Shown here: one piece after another, positions 15,305 through 23,481 of the stretch
Layout: every line of letters starts with the position of its first letter
How positions within the stretch are numbered: position 1 is the first letter of the stretch
From: DASPLX01 sp035627375
GTDB lineage: Bacteria > Pseudomonadota > Gammaproteobacteria > Burkholderiales > Burkholderiaceae_D
DNA length: 31,297 nucleotides
NCBI GenBank assembly: GCA_035627375.1
Contig: DASPLX010000066.1
Coordinates: forward strand, 1-31,297
Direction of reading: 5' to 3'
Translations under genes and position numbers: made by a program
Notes under the pieces: model-generated
Database searches by the model: none
Told to the model about the DNA's origin: nothing
The model's input: the letters and a program-made list of their open reading frames with translations, nothing else

Positions 15305-15508
15305 TCAGAGAACCAGGAAGTAGCAGGGCAGTTCGCAGACGCTGAGATTGCCCTGGTTGAGCCGGACGCAGGTCTTGCAGACGGCGATGGCATCCTCATG
15401 GAATCCGGCGCGCGGCGCCGTCACGGTATAGACGCCGGTCTGCCAGGGGGCGGAAAAATGGCGCGCCGCCGCTAATGAAGCTTCCGCGGTGAAATGAAGC
15501 GGGTTCAT
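15305..15508 (-). CDS. Cys-rich small peptide 1, candidate modified-peptide precursor
   Basis: A 67-residue peptide, last gene of a three-gene operon. The N-terminal part contains F6-T-A-E-A-S-L-A13, closely matching FTADAALA in the preceding peptide. A middle region (18-40) is rich in Ala, Thr and Gly. The tail carries four cysteines at 44, 47, 58 and 62 (CKTC then CELPC) and a hydrophobic end, YFLVL. A leader-plus-core layout of this kind is typical of precursors of ribosomally made, modified peptides, but no modification enzyme of a well-known class is beside it except the PatG-like protein. GAGGAG lies 8 bases before the ATG. No signal peptide. Other options are a small metal-binding or structural peptide. 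Confidence 0.7.
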   Translation of the reverse strand: MNPLHFTAEASLAAARHFSAPWQTGVYTVTAPRAGFHEDAIAVCKTCVRLNQGNLSVCELPCYFLVL

Positions 15509-15527
15509 GTTCGGTCTCCTCGAATGG

Positions 15528-15737
15528 TCAAACGCAATTGATGCTGATGCTCACGGAATTGCCGTAGTCGCAGATGCGCATGCCGCAGACGGCGGTTTCC
15601 CCGTTGATCACGGTGGTGTAGAAGGTTCTCGTGCACTGCGGAACCGCCAGCGCTGGCGAGGCCTGCGCCAGCGGGGAAAGATTGACGCGTGCCAGGGCGG
15701 CGTCGGCGGTGAATTTCGGGGTTGGCAGGATAGACAT
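15528..15737 (-). CDS. Cys-rich small peptide 2, candidate modified-peptide precursor
   Basis: A 69-residue peptide between the PatG-like gene (23 bp before) and peptide 1 (19 bp after). The leader part has F9-T-A-D-A-A-L-A16. The rest is rich in Ser, Thr, Ala and Pro with cysteines at 35, 51, 56 and 68, including CGMRICDYG, and ends INCV. The cysteine spacing differs from peptide 1, while the leader segment is shared, which is what a common processing enzyme with variable cores would produce. AAGGAG precedes the ATG at a good distance. The frame is open far upstream, but that part is antisense-like overlap with the PatG-like gene and was rejected. Confidence 0.72.
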   Translation of the reverse strand: MSILPTPKFTADAALARVNLSPLAQASPALAVPQCTRTFYTTVINGETAVCGMRICDYGNSVSISINCV

Positions 15738-15760
15738 GTCGGTTCTCCTTCGAGAATGAT

Positions 15761-16639
15761 TCAACGGTCGTAATACGGCGACATCTTGGTCACCAGGAAA
15801 GGAAACTCTTCCGAGACGTCGACGCGCGCGAAATACTTGTCCACGACGTCGGTATCGCGGTGAGTGAAGGAAAAGATGGCATCCACGATGCGGCGCGGGC
15901 CGCTCAGGCGCGAAGGCCGGATGTCGACGGCGCTCAACGAACAGTTGGACGCAAATGCTTCCGCCGCCGTGCTGTAGATGGCCGGGTAACGCATCGCCAG
16001 ATAATTCAACGCGCGGTGCTCGTCGGCCGCGCCGGCGTTGTCGGTCATTTGCATGACGCGATCGAATACCGCTTCCGCCGCCGGCTTGAAACGATCCATG
16101 CCGTTCTTCGCGGGCTTGGGAATCGCGCCGATCAGGGTCTCCCGGCTGAACGAGTAGAGTTGATCGAAAAACAGGATCGGCAACGGCACGCCGCCGCACA
16201 TTTCCGGCGGCGCAGTCGGGCCGCGTACGCCTATCACCGCATCCATGTCGCCCGGGCCCGGCGTCGGGCGTATGCAGGCCAGCAGCAGATCATAGTCCGC
16301 CGAATCGCGCGGCTGCAGGATGTAGGCTTCCATCCCCTGGATCGTGAACATCCAGCACAGCTTGCGCGCAAGATACCGATTCTCGCGCTGCGACAAGACC
16401 GTGTGGAACGCTTCGTTGTCGGTCTGTCCGGCGGTGCCGGCTCGACCGACCGCCTGCCGGAATTCCTTCTCGATATCGACACGCGGAAAGCGCGGCTCCA
16501 CCTTGCCGATCGCATAGACGAACGGATAGGCCGCGGCTCCGGTATTCGTCTCGGCCGCCGTCTTGCCTCCGCAGCCGCACGCCGGCTTGATGGCGCTCGC
16601 CGGAGCGCCGGAGGCATCTTTGCTTGCTTCAGTTTCCAT
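15761..16639 (-). CDS. PatG C-terminal-like protein without protease domain
   Basis: A 292-residue soluble protein. From residue 40 it follows the C-terminal region of cyanobactin PatG-type maturation proteins as I remember them: FVYAIGKVEPRFP, VLSQRENRYLARKLCW, a VIGVRGP-APPEMC block (136-148), DNAGAADEHRALNYLAMRYP (200-219) and the ending EEFPFLVTKMSPYYDR. The subtilisin-like protease and other domains of full PatG are absent. The first 35 residues are low-complexity with a C21-G-C-G-G25 motif. In cyanobactins PatG cuts and cyclises precursor peptides; the role of this region is unclear. Here it leads an operon with two small peptides, so it probably handles them. AAGGAG lies upstream of the ATG. 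Family call from memory only. Confidence 0.75.
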   Translation of the reverse strand: METEASKDASGAPASAIKPACGCGGKTAAETNTGAAAYPFVYAIGKVEPRFPRVDIEKEFRQAVGRAGTAGQTDNEAFHTVLSQRENRYLARKLCWMFTIQGMEAYILQPRDSADYDLLLACIRPTPGPGDMDAVIGVRGPTAPPEMCGGVPLPILFFDQLYSFSRETLIGAIPKPAKNGMDRFKPAAEAVFDRVMQMTDNAGAADEHRALNYLAMRYPAIYSTAAEAFASNCSLSAVDIRPSRLSGPRRIVDAIFSFTHRDTDVVDKYFARVDVSEEFPFLVTKMSPYYDR

Positions 16640-16844
16640 GGCAATTCACTCCTTGTCTGTTAAATGGCGAGCCCCGGAACGGGGTCTCATGAGCATTTAC
16701 GTCGAGAGGAGGAATTTGGATTCGAGCGATTTTTCCGCGCGCGGCGAAACTTTTTCCGATGCGTGGGTGCGTGCCGCCTGGGCAAATTTTCAATGCGTTA
16801 CGGTGAAGCCGGCGGATGCGCCCGGCATCGACGGCGCCGGAACA

Positions 16845-17693
16845 TCAAGGCGCCAGCTGTATCCGCGCCTTGATATGCTTGAGCTCCACCACGATGATGA
16901 AGGTCATCATCGCCAGCAGCGACCACGAGCTCCACTTCCCGACATGCACCATGGCCCAGGCGCCGATCTGGTTCGGATAGCGCCATGCGCCGAAGAAGGT
17001 GGAGATGTTTTCGGCGATCCAGATGAAGAAACCGATCAGCACGAAGGCGAGCACGAGCGGCATCCGGCGTTCGCGGTCGTACGGCCGGAACACCACCGTC
17101 GTGCGGGCATACAGGCCGCAAGCGAGGGCGATCAGGTGCCAGCGATAGTCGCCGATGAAATGATGGGAAAAGAAGTTGGCGTAGATCGCGATGGCGAGGA
17201 CGGCCGCCATCCAGTAAGGCGGATGGCGTTCGATGCGCAGGTCGAGCAGCCGCCAGGCCTGGATCATGTAGCTCGCCACCGCCGCATGCATGAAGCCTGC
17301 GTATAGCGGCACGCCGAATGCCTTGCTATAGGCGAACTCGGGATACGCCCACGAGCCCATCGACGTCTTGAAGATCTCCAGCGCCAGCCCGATCGCGTGA
17401 AACACCAGGATGGCGCGGAACTCGTCCCAGGTCTCCAGCTTCGCGCGCAGCATCCATGCCTGGATGCCGACCGCGATCAGCAGCAATACGTCGTAGCGCG
17501 GCAGGCCGAAGCCCTTGAGCTTGTGCGAAGCGAAGAGGGCGCAGAAAAAGAGGCCGGCGAACAGGCAGGCGCGGGCTTCCTTGAGGCCGAACATCCAGAA
17601 CTCGAGCAGGAAGCGGCGCGCGCCGCGCGGGTTGCCGCCGCCGACGCCGGACAGTATGTGGGCGTCGAAGCGCCGGACCAGCGAGGTCAGCAT
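16845..17693 (-). CDS. DUF817 integral membrane protein
   Basis: A 282-residue membrane protein with about eight hydrophobic segments. It matches DUF817 by segments such as EFWMFGLKEARACLFAGLFF near the start, MGSWAYPEFAYSKAFGVPLY in the middle, and ISTFFGAWRYPNQIGAW with VHVGKWSSWSLL near the end. Its biochemical role is unknown. The ATG at 17693 lacks a clear ribosome site. It starts 19 bp after the FKBP stop, on the same strand as FKBP and psd, so the three may be one operon. The 205 bp between this gene's end and the PatG-like gene hold no supported gene, only the presumed promoter of the peptide operon. Confidence 0.85.
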   Translation of the reverse strand: MLTSLVRRFDAHILSGVGGGNPRGARRFLLEFWMFGLKEARACLFAGLFFCALFASHKLKGFGLPRYDVLLLIAVGIQAWMLRAKLETWDEFRAILVFHAIGLALEIFKTSMGSWAYPEFAYSKAFGVPLYAGFMHAAVASYMIQAWRLLDLRIERHPPYWMAAVLAIAIYANFFSHHFIGDYRWHLIALACGLYARTTVVFRPYDRERRMPLVLAFVLIGFFIWIAENISTFFGAWRYPNQIGAWAMVHVGKWSSWSLLAMMTFIIVVELKHIKARIQLAP

Positions 17694-17712
17694 GGAGGCC
17701 GCGCCATGCCGT

Positions 17713-18207
17713 TTATTTCATCTGCAGCATTTCGATTTCGAAGATCAGGTCCGAATCCGGCGGAATGATGCCGCCGCCGGCGCCGCGCGAGCCGTAAGCC
17801 AGCGCGCTCGGGATCGCCAGCGTGCGTTTGCCGCCGACCTTCATGCCCACGACGCCCTGTTCCCAGCCCTTGATCACCTGGCCGGCGCCGATGCGGAATT
17901 CGAACGGCTTGCCGGCATCGAGCGAGGAGTCGAACTGGCGGCCGCGCTGGTTGGTCGCGAGCGGCTTGAAGAACCAGCCGGTGTAATGGACGGTCACCGT
18001 CGTGCCGAGCCGCGCCTCGGGTCCGCTGCCGACCACGTTGTCGAACTTGACCACCTCGCTGCCCAATTCGATCATGGGCGTCTTGGCCGGCACGGACGCG
18101 GAAGCCGGCGCCGAAGCGGCCGGGCCCGCCGCCTGTGCCGCCGAAGCAGCGGCAACGCACAACAGGGAAAGGAAAACCGAACGAAGCATCATGTCGAAGT
18201 CTTTCAT
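17713..18207 (-). CDS. FKBP-type peptidyl-prolyl isomerase, exported
   Basis: A 164-residue protein with a signal peptide (MMLRSVFLSLLCVAAASAAQA) and an FKBP domain at about 60-162. Family motifs are all present: VTVHYTGWFF, FDSSLDAGKPFEF, VIKGWEQGVVGMKVGGKR, IPSALAYG and IIPPDSDLIFEIEML. It should speed proline isomerisation in the periplasm as a folding helper. Start choice is uncertain: 18207 (MKDFD) or 18192 (MMLRS) both give a usable signal, and neither has a strong ribosome site. It lies 26 bp after psd. Confidence 0.9.
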   Translation of the reverse strand: MKDFDMMLRSVFLSLLCVAAASAAQAAGPAASAPASASVPAKTPMIELGSEVVKFDNVVGSGPEARLGTTVTVHYTGWFFKPLATNQRGRQFDSSLDAGKPFEFRIGAGQVIKGWEQGVVGMKVGGKRTLAIPSALAYGSRGAGGGIIPPDSDLIFEIEMLQMK

Positions 18208-18233
18208 GGAATGGAATCGAAATTGTTCCCGGA

Positions 18234-19094
18234 TCAGGCGGCCGGCCGATGGCCCATCGCCTCGCCCATGCGGATCGCGCGCTCGGCGACCCACTCGGGA
18301 TTGAACTCCAGCATCCCCTTGGGAAACAGCATCACGACCGTGGAGCCGAGCAGGAAGCGGCCCATTTCCTCGCCTTTTTTCAGGACGACGTCTTGATCCG
18401 CGTAGCTCCATTCGCGCACGCTGCCGGTGCGCGGCGGATTCACCACGCCATGCCACACGGTCGCCATGCTGCCGACGATGGTGGCGCCGACCAGCACCAG
18501 CACGAACGGGCCGAACGCCGATTCGAACACGCACACCACGCGCTCGTTGCGGGCGAACAATCCGGGCACGCCGCGCGCCGTCGTCGGATTCACGGAAAAC
18601 AGCGCGCCCGGCACATAGATCATGCGCATCAACCGGGCGTCGCACGGCATGTGGATGCGGTGGTAGTCGCGCGGGCTGAGATACAGCGTGGCGAAGCTGC
18701 CGTGGTCGAAGCGCGCCGCCAGCTTGGCGTCGCCGCCGACCAGCGCGGTCGTCGAATACTTGTGGCCCTTGGCCTGGAAGATCTGGTCATGCTCGATGGA
18801 GCCGCACTGGCTGATCGCGCCGTCCACCGGGCAGACGAAATCGGCATCGGCGATCGGGCGGGCGCCGGCGCGCAAGGCGCGCGTGAAAAAGTCGTTGAAA
18901 CTCGCGTAGCTGGCCAGGTCCGGATTGAGCGCCTCCGCCATGTCGACGTCGTAGCGCTTGGCGAACCAGCGGATGACGCGCGGCGTGAAGCGGCCGTTCT
19001 GCGCGCTGGCGATGCGGCCGGCGAGCGTGGTCAACGCCTCCTTGGGCAAAAGATATTGGGGAAGTACGGAAAAGCGGGACACAGCCAACCTCAT
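18234..19094 (-). CDS. psd: Phosphatidylserine decarboxylase
   Basis: A 286-residue enzyme that converts phosphatidylserine to phosphatidylethanolamine at the inner membrane. The self-cleavage motif LGST is at 249-252; cutting between Gly250 and Ser251 makes the pyruvoyl group. The triad partners are Asp91 (PVDG) and His147 (YHRIHMP), with the surrounding block LYLSPRDYHRIHMPCDARL. Full length and intact, so functional. The start ATG at 19094 has a weak ribosome site but gives the normal length of proteobacterial Psd proteins. First gene of a likely psd-FKBP-DUF817 operon. Confidence 0.96.
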   Translation of the reverse strand: MRLAVSRFSVLPQYLLPKEALTTLAGRIASAQNGRFTPRVIRWFAKRYDVDMAEALNPDLASYASFNDFFTRALRAGARPIADADFVCPVDGAISQCGSIEHDQIFQAKGHKYSTTALVGGDAKLAARFDHGSFATLYLSPRDYHRIHMPCDARLMRMIYVPGALFSVNPTTARGVPGLFARNERVVCVFESAFGPFVLVLVGATIVGSMATVWHGVVNPPRTGSVREWSYADQDVVLKKGEEMGRFLLGSTVVMLFPKGMLEFNPEWVAERAIRMGEAMGHRPAA

Positions 19095-19397
19095 GGAAAG
19101 AATTGGCCCTGATTATAGCCGCATGCGCCAGCGGACCCGCCGAACCGGCCGTGCAAGGAGATAAATGCTTGTCTGACATGCCAACCCATCAACTTCGGTC
19201 GTTGGCGCGCAACGGATCGGCGGATTGCATGCATCGCATCCAATGCATCGGTATTTTTTATTTCCATGCGGCAATTAAAAGAGCTATGCTCGACACAGAT
19301 GTTACGTTCTTGTCTGGTTGGATTTCACATTTGACCATGCCTGCTGCGCGACGTCGAAATCACCTGCCGGGTTGCGACGGCAAAGGGAGGCACGACC
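19095..19397. other. 303-bp divergent intergenic region
   Basis: Separates psd from the lytic transglycosylase gene and should hold promoters for both. An AT-richer stretch around 19250-19320 (TTTTTTATTTCC, then CAATTAAAAGAGCTATGCT) is the best promoter candidate for the plus-strand gene. No gene, strong palindrome or riboswitch-like structure was seen. Confidence 0.35.
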
Positions 19398-20198
19398 ATG
19401 GAAGCCAACGATCGGCGGTTGCGGCAAAGGGCAGGCAAGCGGCATCGGTTCGAACCGGGCAAGGCGATCGTCCGAACGGGCCGGCGCTGGCGCAATTACG
19501 CGGCGGCCGCGGCGGCGTCGCTGCTGTGCGCCTGCGCCGGCATGCCTTCCTTCCTGCCGGGCGGCGACGCCACGAAGGAGCAGGCTGCCGCCCGCTACGC
19601 TAGTCCCTTGCCAGCCGACCCCCGGCATTCGCGCATGACGAATCGCGACATCATGCTCGAATGGGGTACCTTGACCGGCGAGCGCGCGCAGCACAAGCGC
19701 AAGAAGAGCCGCGACGGAGCGCCGCCGGGCGAATTGCCGGACGAGCCCGATGACACGTGGACGATCGACGAGATCATGTCGAACGCCGTCTGCCGTTCGT
19801 GCGAAGAGAAGCCGTATCACCGCATGGTGGTCGATGCCTCCAAGCGGCACGGCGTGCCGGCCGGCTTGATCCATGCGGTCATCCAGACCGAGTCGTCCTA
19901 CAATCCCGCGGCGCGGTCGAAGCGGCGCGCGCGCGGGTTGATGCAGGTGACCCCGGCCACCGCGCGCTTCGTCGGCGTCGGCAACAGCCAGCGCTTGTAC
20001 GACCCGCGCACCAATATCGATACCGGCACCGCCTACCTCAAATACCTGATCGCCAATCACGCGACCGTGGATGAAGCGCTGGCCGCCTACAACTCGGGGC
20101 CGGGCAATGTGCGCAAGTACAAGGGCGTGCCGCCGTTCCGGGAAACCCGGCGCTATGTGCGCGACGTGAAGCGAAGATACGTGATCACCTCGCGCTAA
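19398..20198 (+). CDS. Lytic transglycosylase, SLT-domain lipoprotein
   Basis: A 266-residue peptidoglycan-cutting enzyme. A long basic N-terminus precedes a hydrophobic stretch and a possible lipobox (LLCAC, Cys46), so an outer-membrane lipoprotein is likely. The SLT domain runs from about 140 to 255: catalytic Glu165 in IQTESSYNP, then GLMQVTPATA (180-189) and AAYNSGPGNV (229-238), the three standard motifs. It also has a CRSC pair at 132-135 between linker and domain. It cleaves glycan strands to anhydro-sugars. The chosen start follows GGGAGGCACGACC. It converges with the HDOD gene. Confidence 0.9.
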   Translation: MEANDRRLRQRAGKRHRFEPGKAIVRTGRRWRNYAAAAAASLLCACAGMPSFLPGGDATKEQAAARYASPLPADPRHSRMTNRDIMLEWGTLTGERAQHKRKKSRDGAPPGELPDEPDDTWTIDEIMSNAVCRSCEEKPYHRMVVDASKRHGVPAGLIHAVIQTESSYNPAARSKRRARGLMQVTPATARFVGVGNSQRLYDPRTNIDTGTAYLKYLIANHATVDEALAAYNSGPGNVRKYKGVPPFRETRRYVRDVKRRYVITSR

Positions 20199-20208
20199 CG
20201 TCCGTGCC

Positions 20209-21063
20209 TCATGTTCCGTTGCCCTTGCCGCCGTCCTCGCCGCCACCCGGCGCCTTTAGCCCGAGCCGCAGCATCAGCGTATCGTGGTCGATGTTCATCA
20301 GCGCCGCGATCGCGCGGAAGTCGTCCGGCAGGGCGGGATCGTCCCAACCGTGGGCCGAATGCCGCGCCAGATCCGCCGCCAGCTTGACGTTCCTGACGCG
20401 CGGCTTGCCCTGCTGCGCATCGTCCATCAGGTTCGACAGCAGTTCCGGCAATTCCCATTGCCGGCACAGCGCCGCCTGCAGCGCGGCCAGCGGAAATCCG
20501 AGCACGGCGTTCTGCGCCACGGCGCTGCGTATCGTGGGATTGTCTTGTTGCAGCTTGCGCACCGCCAGTGCCTGCTGCGGCGCGAAGCACCAGACCATCA
20601 GTTCGGCCAGATCGTGCAGCAGGGCCGCGACCGCCACTTCCTCGCTGTTGAGATCGCAGCGCCACATCGCCCAGTCCAGCGCATAGCGCGCCGCGCGCTG
20701 CGCGCGCTTGATCACCTGCAGCAGTCCGAGCAGCGCCTGGGGCTGGGAGGAAAGCTGCTCTTCGATGATGTCGAACCGCGCGAAGTGACGGAAGAAAGGC
20801 TCGATGCCCAGCATCATCACCGCGTGTTCGACCGTGCTGAGGTCTTGCATCTGGCGCCGGCCGCGATTGCGCATGCAGAAACGCAGCACGCGCACCGTCA
20901 TGAAGGGATCGCGCAAGACGATGTTCGCGACTTCGCGCGTGTTGATGCTGTCGATACGCGTCCGCGCGTCGGCCAGGGCGCGCGCGGTTTGCCGCAGCAC
21001 CGGGATTTCCTTGGCGGTCAGGAAATCGGTCCAGGAATCGAGGCCGGACAGCGGAGGGGTCAT
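20209..21063 (-). CDS. HDOD domain protein
   Basis: A 284-residue cytoplasmic protein. It is a single HDOD domain: INTREVANIVLRDPFMTVRVLRFCM near the start, STVEHAVMMLGIEPF, then AALLHDLAELMVWCFAP, where enzymatic HD proteins have their metal ligands; the pattern here is incomplete, as in other HDOD proteins, so hydrolysis is unlikely. HDOD proteins act as signalling scaffolds, often with c-di-GMP circuits. The upstream DUF2863 gene ends 60 bp before it on the same strand, so co-transcription is possible. Confidence 0.85.
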   Translation of the reverse strand: MTPPLSGLDSWTDFLTAKEIPVLRQTARALADARTRIDSINTREVANIVLRDPFMTVRVLRFCMRNRGRRQMQDLSTVEHAVMMLGIEPFFRHFARFDIIEEQLSSQPQALLGLLQVIKRAQRAARYALDWAMWRCDLNSEEVAVAALLHDLAELMVWCFAPQQALAVRKLQQDNPTIRSAVAQNAVLGFPLAALQAALCRQWELPELLSNLMDDAQQGKPRVRNVKLAADLARHSAHGWDDPALPDDFRAIAALMNIDHDTLMLRLGLKAPGGGEDGGKGNGT

Positions 21064-21123
21064 GATGCGCTGGTGGTTAGCCGTGTCGTCGGGTCATTGT
21101 ACTGCGGCACGGCGGGCGCAAAA

Positions 21124-22317
21124 CTAGCGCGGCGAATACGGCCGGATGCCGGTCGGCACGCCGTCGGCATCGAACAGCCGCGCCGCCTGCAGCCGCGCGA
21201 CGCCGACGGTCGCCAGGCCGTCGGCGACATCGGCGATGGCGTTCTCCACGGTCTCGGTGCGGCCGAGCGGTTTATCGATGCTGCCGATCGCGGCCCCGCC
21301 CGCCGTCGCGAGCAAGCTGACGCGCAGCACCTCGCCGTCATCCGCCTCGGTCGGTCCGACGATCGCGGTGGCGTCCTGCGGCGCCAGCGCATGCGTCTCC
21401 AGCATCCGCTGCGCCTCGGACAAGAGCCGCAGCATCTCCAGTTCGCGCAGCGCCGTTTCTTTCCCGCCATGGAACAAGTCCTGGTACAGGAAATCGACTT
21501 GCGCCTCGCGGCCGTCCGTCACCAGGCAGCGTTTCAACAGCGGCGCCACCTCGTGCGACCACTTGCGGAAGCGTTCGGCGCGCGCCTCGAAATAACGGTC
21601 GGCCGCCGCTTCCTTCTCCGGCACATGGTAGAAGGGATCGTCCATCGTCTTCAGCGCGAAGCCGAGCAGAAAGCGCAGCTCCATCGCGTTATCGTCCGCC
21701 GCGAATCGCGACGGCGGCCAGCCGCGCAGGCTGGCGGCGATGGCATCGGCCGTCGCCGTCTTCTTGCGCGTCATGGCGTCGAACGCCTCGTGCACCATCG
21801 CGTTCAGCGCGCAATAGCCGATGCGGTCGATCTCGTCGAGGTGATAGGCATGGGCCACCAGCACCACGTTCGCCTTGCGGCTCTCCAGTCCGTATTCCCT
21901 GAAGCTCTCGCGCAACTGCTCGAACGCCTGCTCGTCCTGGAAATCCTGCCCGGCGGCCAGGCCGCCCGTCGTATGCACGAAGAACGGAACGACGAAGGCA
22001 TTCACCTCCAGGTCCGGCCCTTCGTCGCGGCGGAACAGGACGGTGCCGGACAGATCCTCGACTTGCTCGCGCAATACGCGATAGGCGCCGGCATCCTCCT
22101 CGAAACAGCGCTCCAGCGCTTCGTCGAGCGCTTGCTCGCGCTGTTTCTGCAGGCATTTCCTGATCGTCTTGCGCAGGTCGGCTTGCGCCTTCCTGAGATC
22201 GTCCGGGAGCGCCCGATAGGCATCGGACTCGCGCAGATCGATCGCCAGTTCGACGAGACGGTCGGCGAGGGCTTCGTCCTTTTCCTCGGAGGCAGGGGCA
22301 GGTTTGCTTTTTTTCAT
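21124..22317 (-). CDS. DUF2863 family protein
   Basis: A 397-residue soluble protein found, to my knowledge, in betaproteobacteria. Recognised by the lysine-rich start, LADRLVELAIDLRESDAY, the block VNAFVVPFFVHTTGGLAAGQ and an ending of GVARLQAARLFDADGVPTGIRPY. Function unknown. The frame opens at a TTG 28 codons earlier, but the ATG at 22317 begins the usual charged N-terminus. The 184 bp upstream are AT-richer and probably hold its promoter. Confidence 0.82.
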   Translation of the reverse strand: MKKSKPAPASEEKDEALADRLVELAIDLRESDAYRALPDDLRKAQADLRKTIRKCLQKQREQALDEALERCFEEDAGAYRVLREQVEDLSGTVLFRRDEGPDLEVNAFVVPFFVHTTGGLAAGQDFQDEQAFEQLRESFREYGLESRKANVVLVAHAYHLDEIDRIGYCALNAMVHEAFDAMTRKKTATADAIAASLRGWPPSRFAADDNAMELRFLLGFALKTMDDPFYHVPEKEAAADRYFEARAERFRKWSHEVAPLLKRCLVTDGREAQVDFLYQDLFHGGKETALRELEMLRLLSEAQRMLETHALAPQDATAIVGPTEADDGEVLRVSLLATAGGAAIGSIDKPLGRTETVENAIADVADGLATVGVARLQAARLFDADGVPTGIRPYSPR

Positions 22318-22501
22318 GGCGATGTCGGCGGGATCGGAATTTCGAGACGGTAACTTTTCAATCGCTTTTCCGTAAAGCGTTGTCTTTGAATTGAAAGACA
22401 AACAGGTTAATCGAAAAAACGATCAATCGAAGAAAGCAGTTCTCAATGCGACCACCGAAAAACAAAAAAGAGTCCATTTGCGGATTGATGGGTATTCGCG
22501 A

Positions 22502-23242
22502 TCATGAACGATTGTTCCCGTCGATTTGGGTGAGCGTCGTGTCCGTACGAACGGCCTTCCGCCGGAATCCGTAAAGCCGTCCTCTCCAACCCATCGCGAT
22601 GATCGCGCCGAACGCGATCCACATCGCCAAGACGGCCCCCTTCTCGATCGCCGCATCCGCGCCGTAGCAATAGCCTTCGTACACACATGCATCGGGCAGC
22701 GCCAACCGCGCGAAGAGGCCGAACAGGGCAAGAGCGGCGCCCAGATACAGGACGATGCCGAGAATGCGCTTCCAGGCGGCGGGATAAGTGAAACCGGCCT
22801 CTTCGATGCGGCGTTCCTGCAAGCGGTCGTATCGCGGCAAGCCGTCGCTCTCGCGATGGAGCACCACCGACCGCGCGACGAGATCGTGGAGCGCCTGGCG
22901 GCGTCTCGTGGTGAACAGGAATGCGTAGGAGAGCACGCCGAACATCGTCTTGACGACGAAGCGCAACGTCGCCGCGAAGATATTGAGCCGGCCGACGCCG
23001 TCTTTCTTGACGACCTTGAGGCCGTGGATGCGATGCCCGATCGTCGAGCCGGTGAGCGCCATCAGTCCGGGCTCCAGCAGAAAAATGGGAACGAAGCCAA
23101 GCATGGCCTTGCCGGCGAGGCTGGAGACGCCCATGGAATCGCCGATGACGAGCGAAGCCATGGCCGCGACGATCATGATGACGCCGTCGAGTTGCGCGGC
23201 CAGGACGCGCTTGATCAGTCTCGGATAGTAGAGGTTGTGCAT
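22502..23242 (-). CDS. RDD family membrane protein
   Basis: A 246-residue membrane protein. The RDD domain covers about residues 5-130: a first helix with RVLAAQLDGVIMIV (Arg/Asp pair), GSTIGHRIHGLKVVKKDG, and RRRQALHDLVARSVVL. Two further membrane segments follow (about 160-182 and 205-225), separated by a loop with two cysteines (DACVYEGYCYG). RDD proteins are poorly characterised; some take part in ion transport. Transcribed away from the 406-residue orphan gene. Confidence 0.85.
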   Translation of the reverse strand: MHNLYYPRLIKRVLAAQLDGVIMIVAAMASLVIGDSMGVSSLAGKAMLGFVPIFLLEPGLMALTGSTIGHRIHGLKVVKKDGVGRLNIFAATLRFVVKTMFGVLSYAFLFTTRRRQALHDLVARSVVLHRESDGLPRYDRLQERRIEEAGFTYPAAWKRILGIVLYLGAALALFGLFARLALPDACVYEGYCYGADAAIEKGAVLAMWIAFGAIIAMGWRGRLYGFRRKAVRTDTTLTQIDGNNRS

Positions 23243-23481
23243 TCTTGTCGTTGGGTGGAATGAGGCGCCGCCGGATGGAACACGGCAGAGGACCGCTATT
23301 TTACGTCCTCGGCCGCGGCGTCAGCCCCCAGCCGGCGGCGGCCGGGGCGGGATGAAATTTACCCATGCCGGGTGGTTTTTATCCCGCCGATGTCTCGCGG
23401 GCCCGGGGAACGAACGAGAAAGCGGCATCGGCGCGTGGCACAAGGCTTGCTATGGATCGCCTCGTCCAACATGGAGCCGGC

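Noticed and set aside
15738..16199. Upstream extension of the peptide 2 frame
   Set aside because: It overlaps the PatG-like gene on the same strand in another frame; the ATG at 15737 has an excellent ribosome site.
16664..16873. Short plus-strand frame upstream of the PatG-like gene
   Set aside because: No ribosome site, overlaps the end of the DUF817 gene and the likely promoter region of the peptide operon.
19302..20246. 314-codon open frame on the minus strand
   Set aside because: Antisense to the lytic transglycosylase with all three SLT motifs.
20284..22353. 689-codon open frame on the plus strand
   Set aside because: It lies antisense to the HDOD and DUF2863 genes, has no ribosome site and an Arg/Gln/His-rich composition typical of a GC-rich shadow frame.
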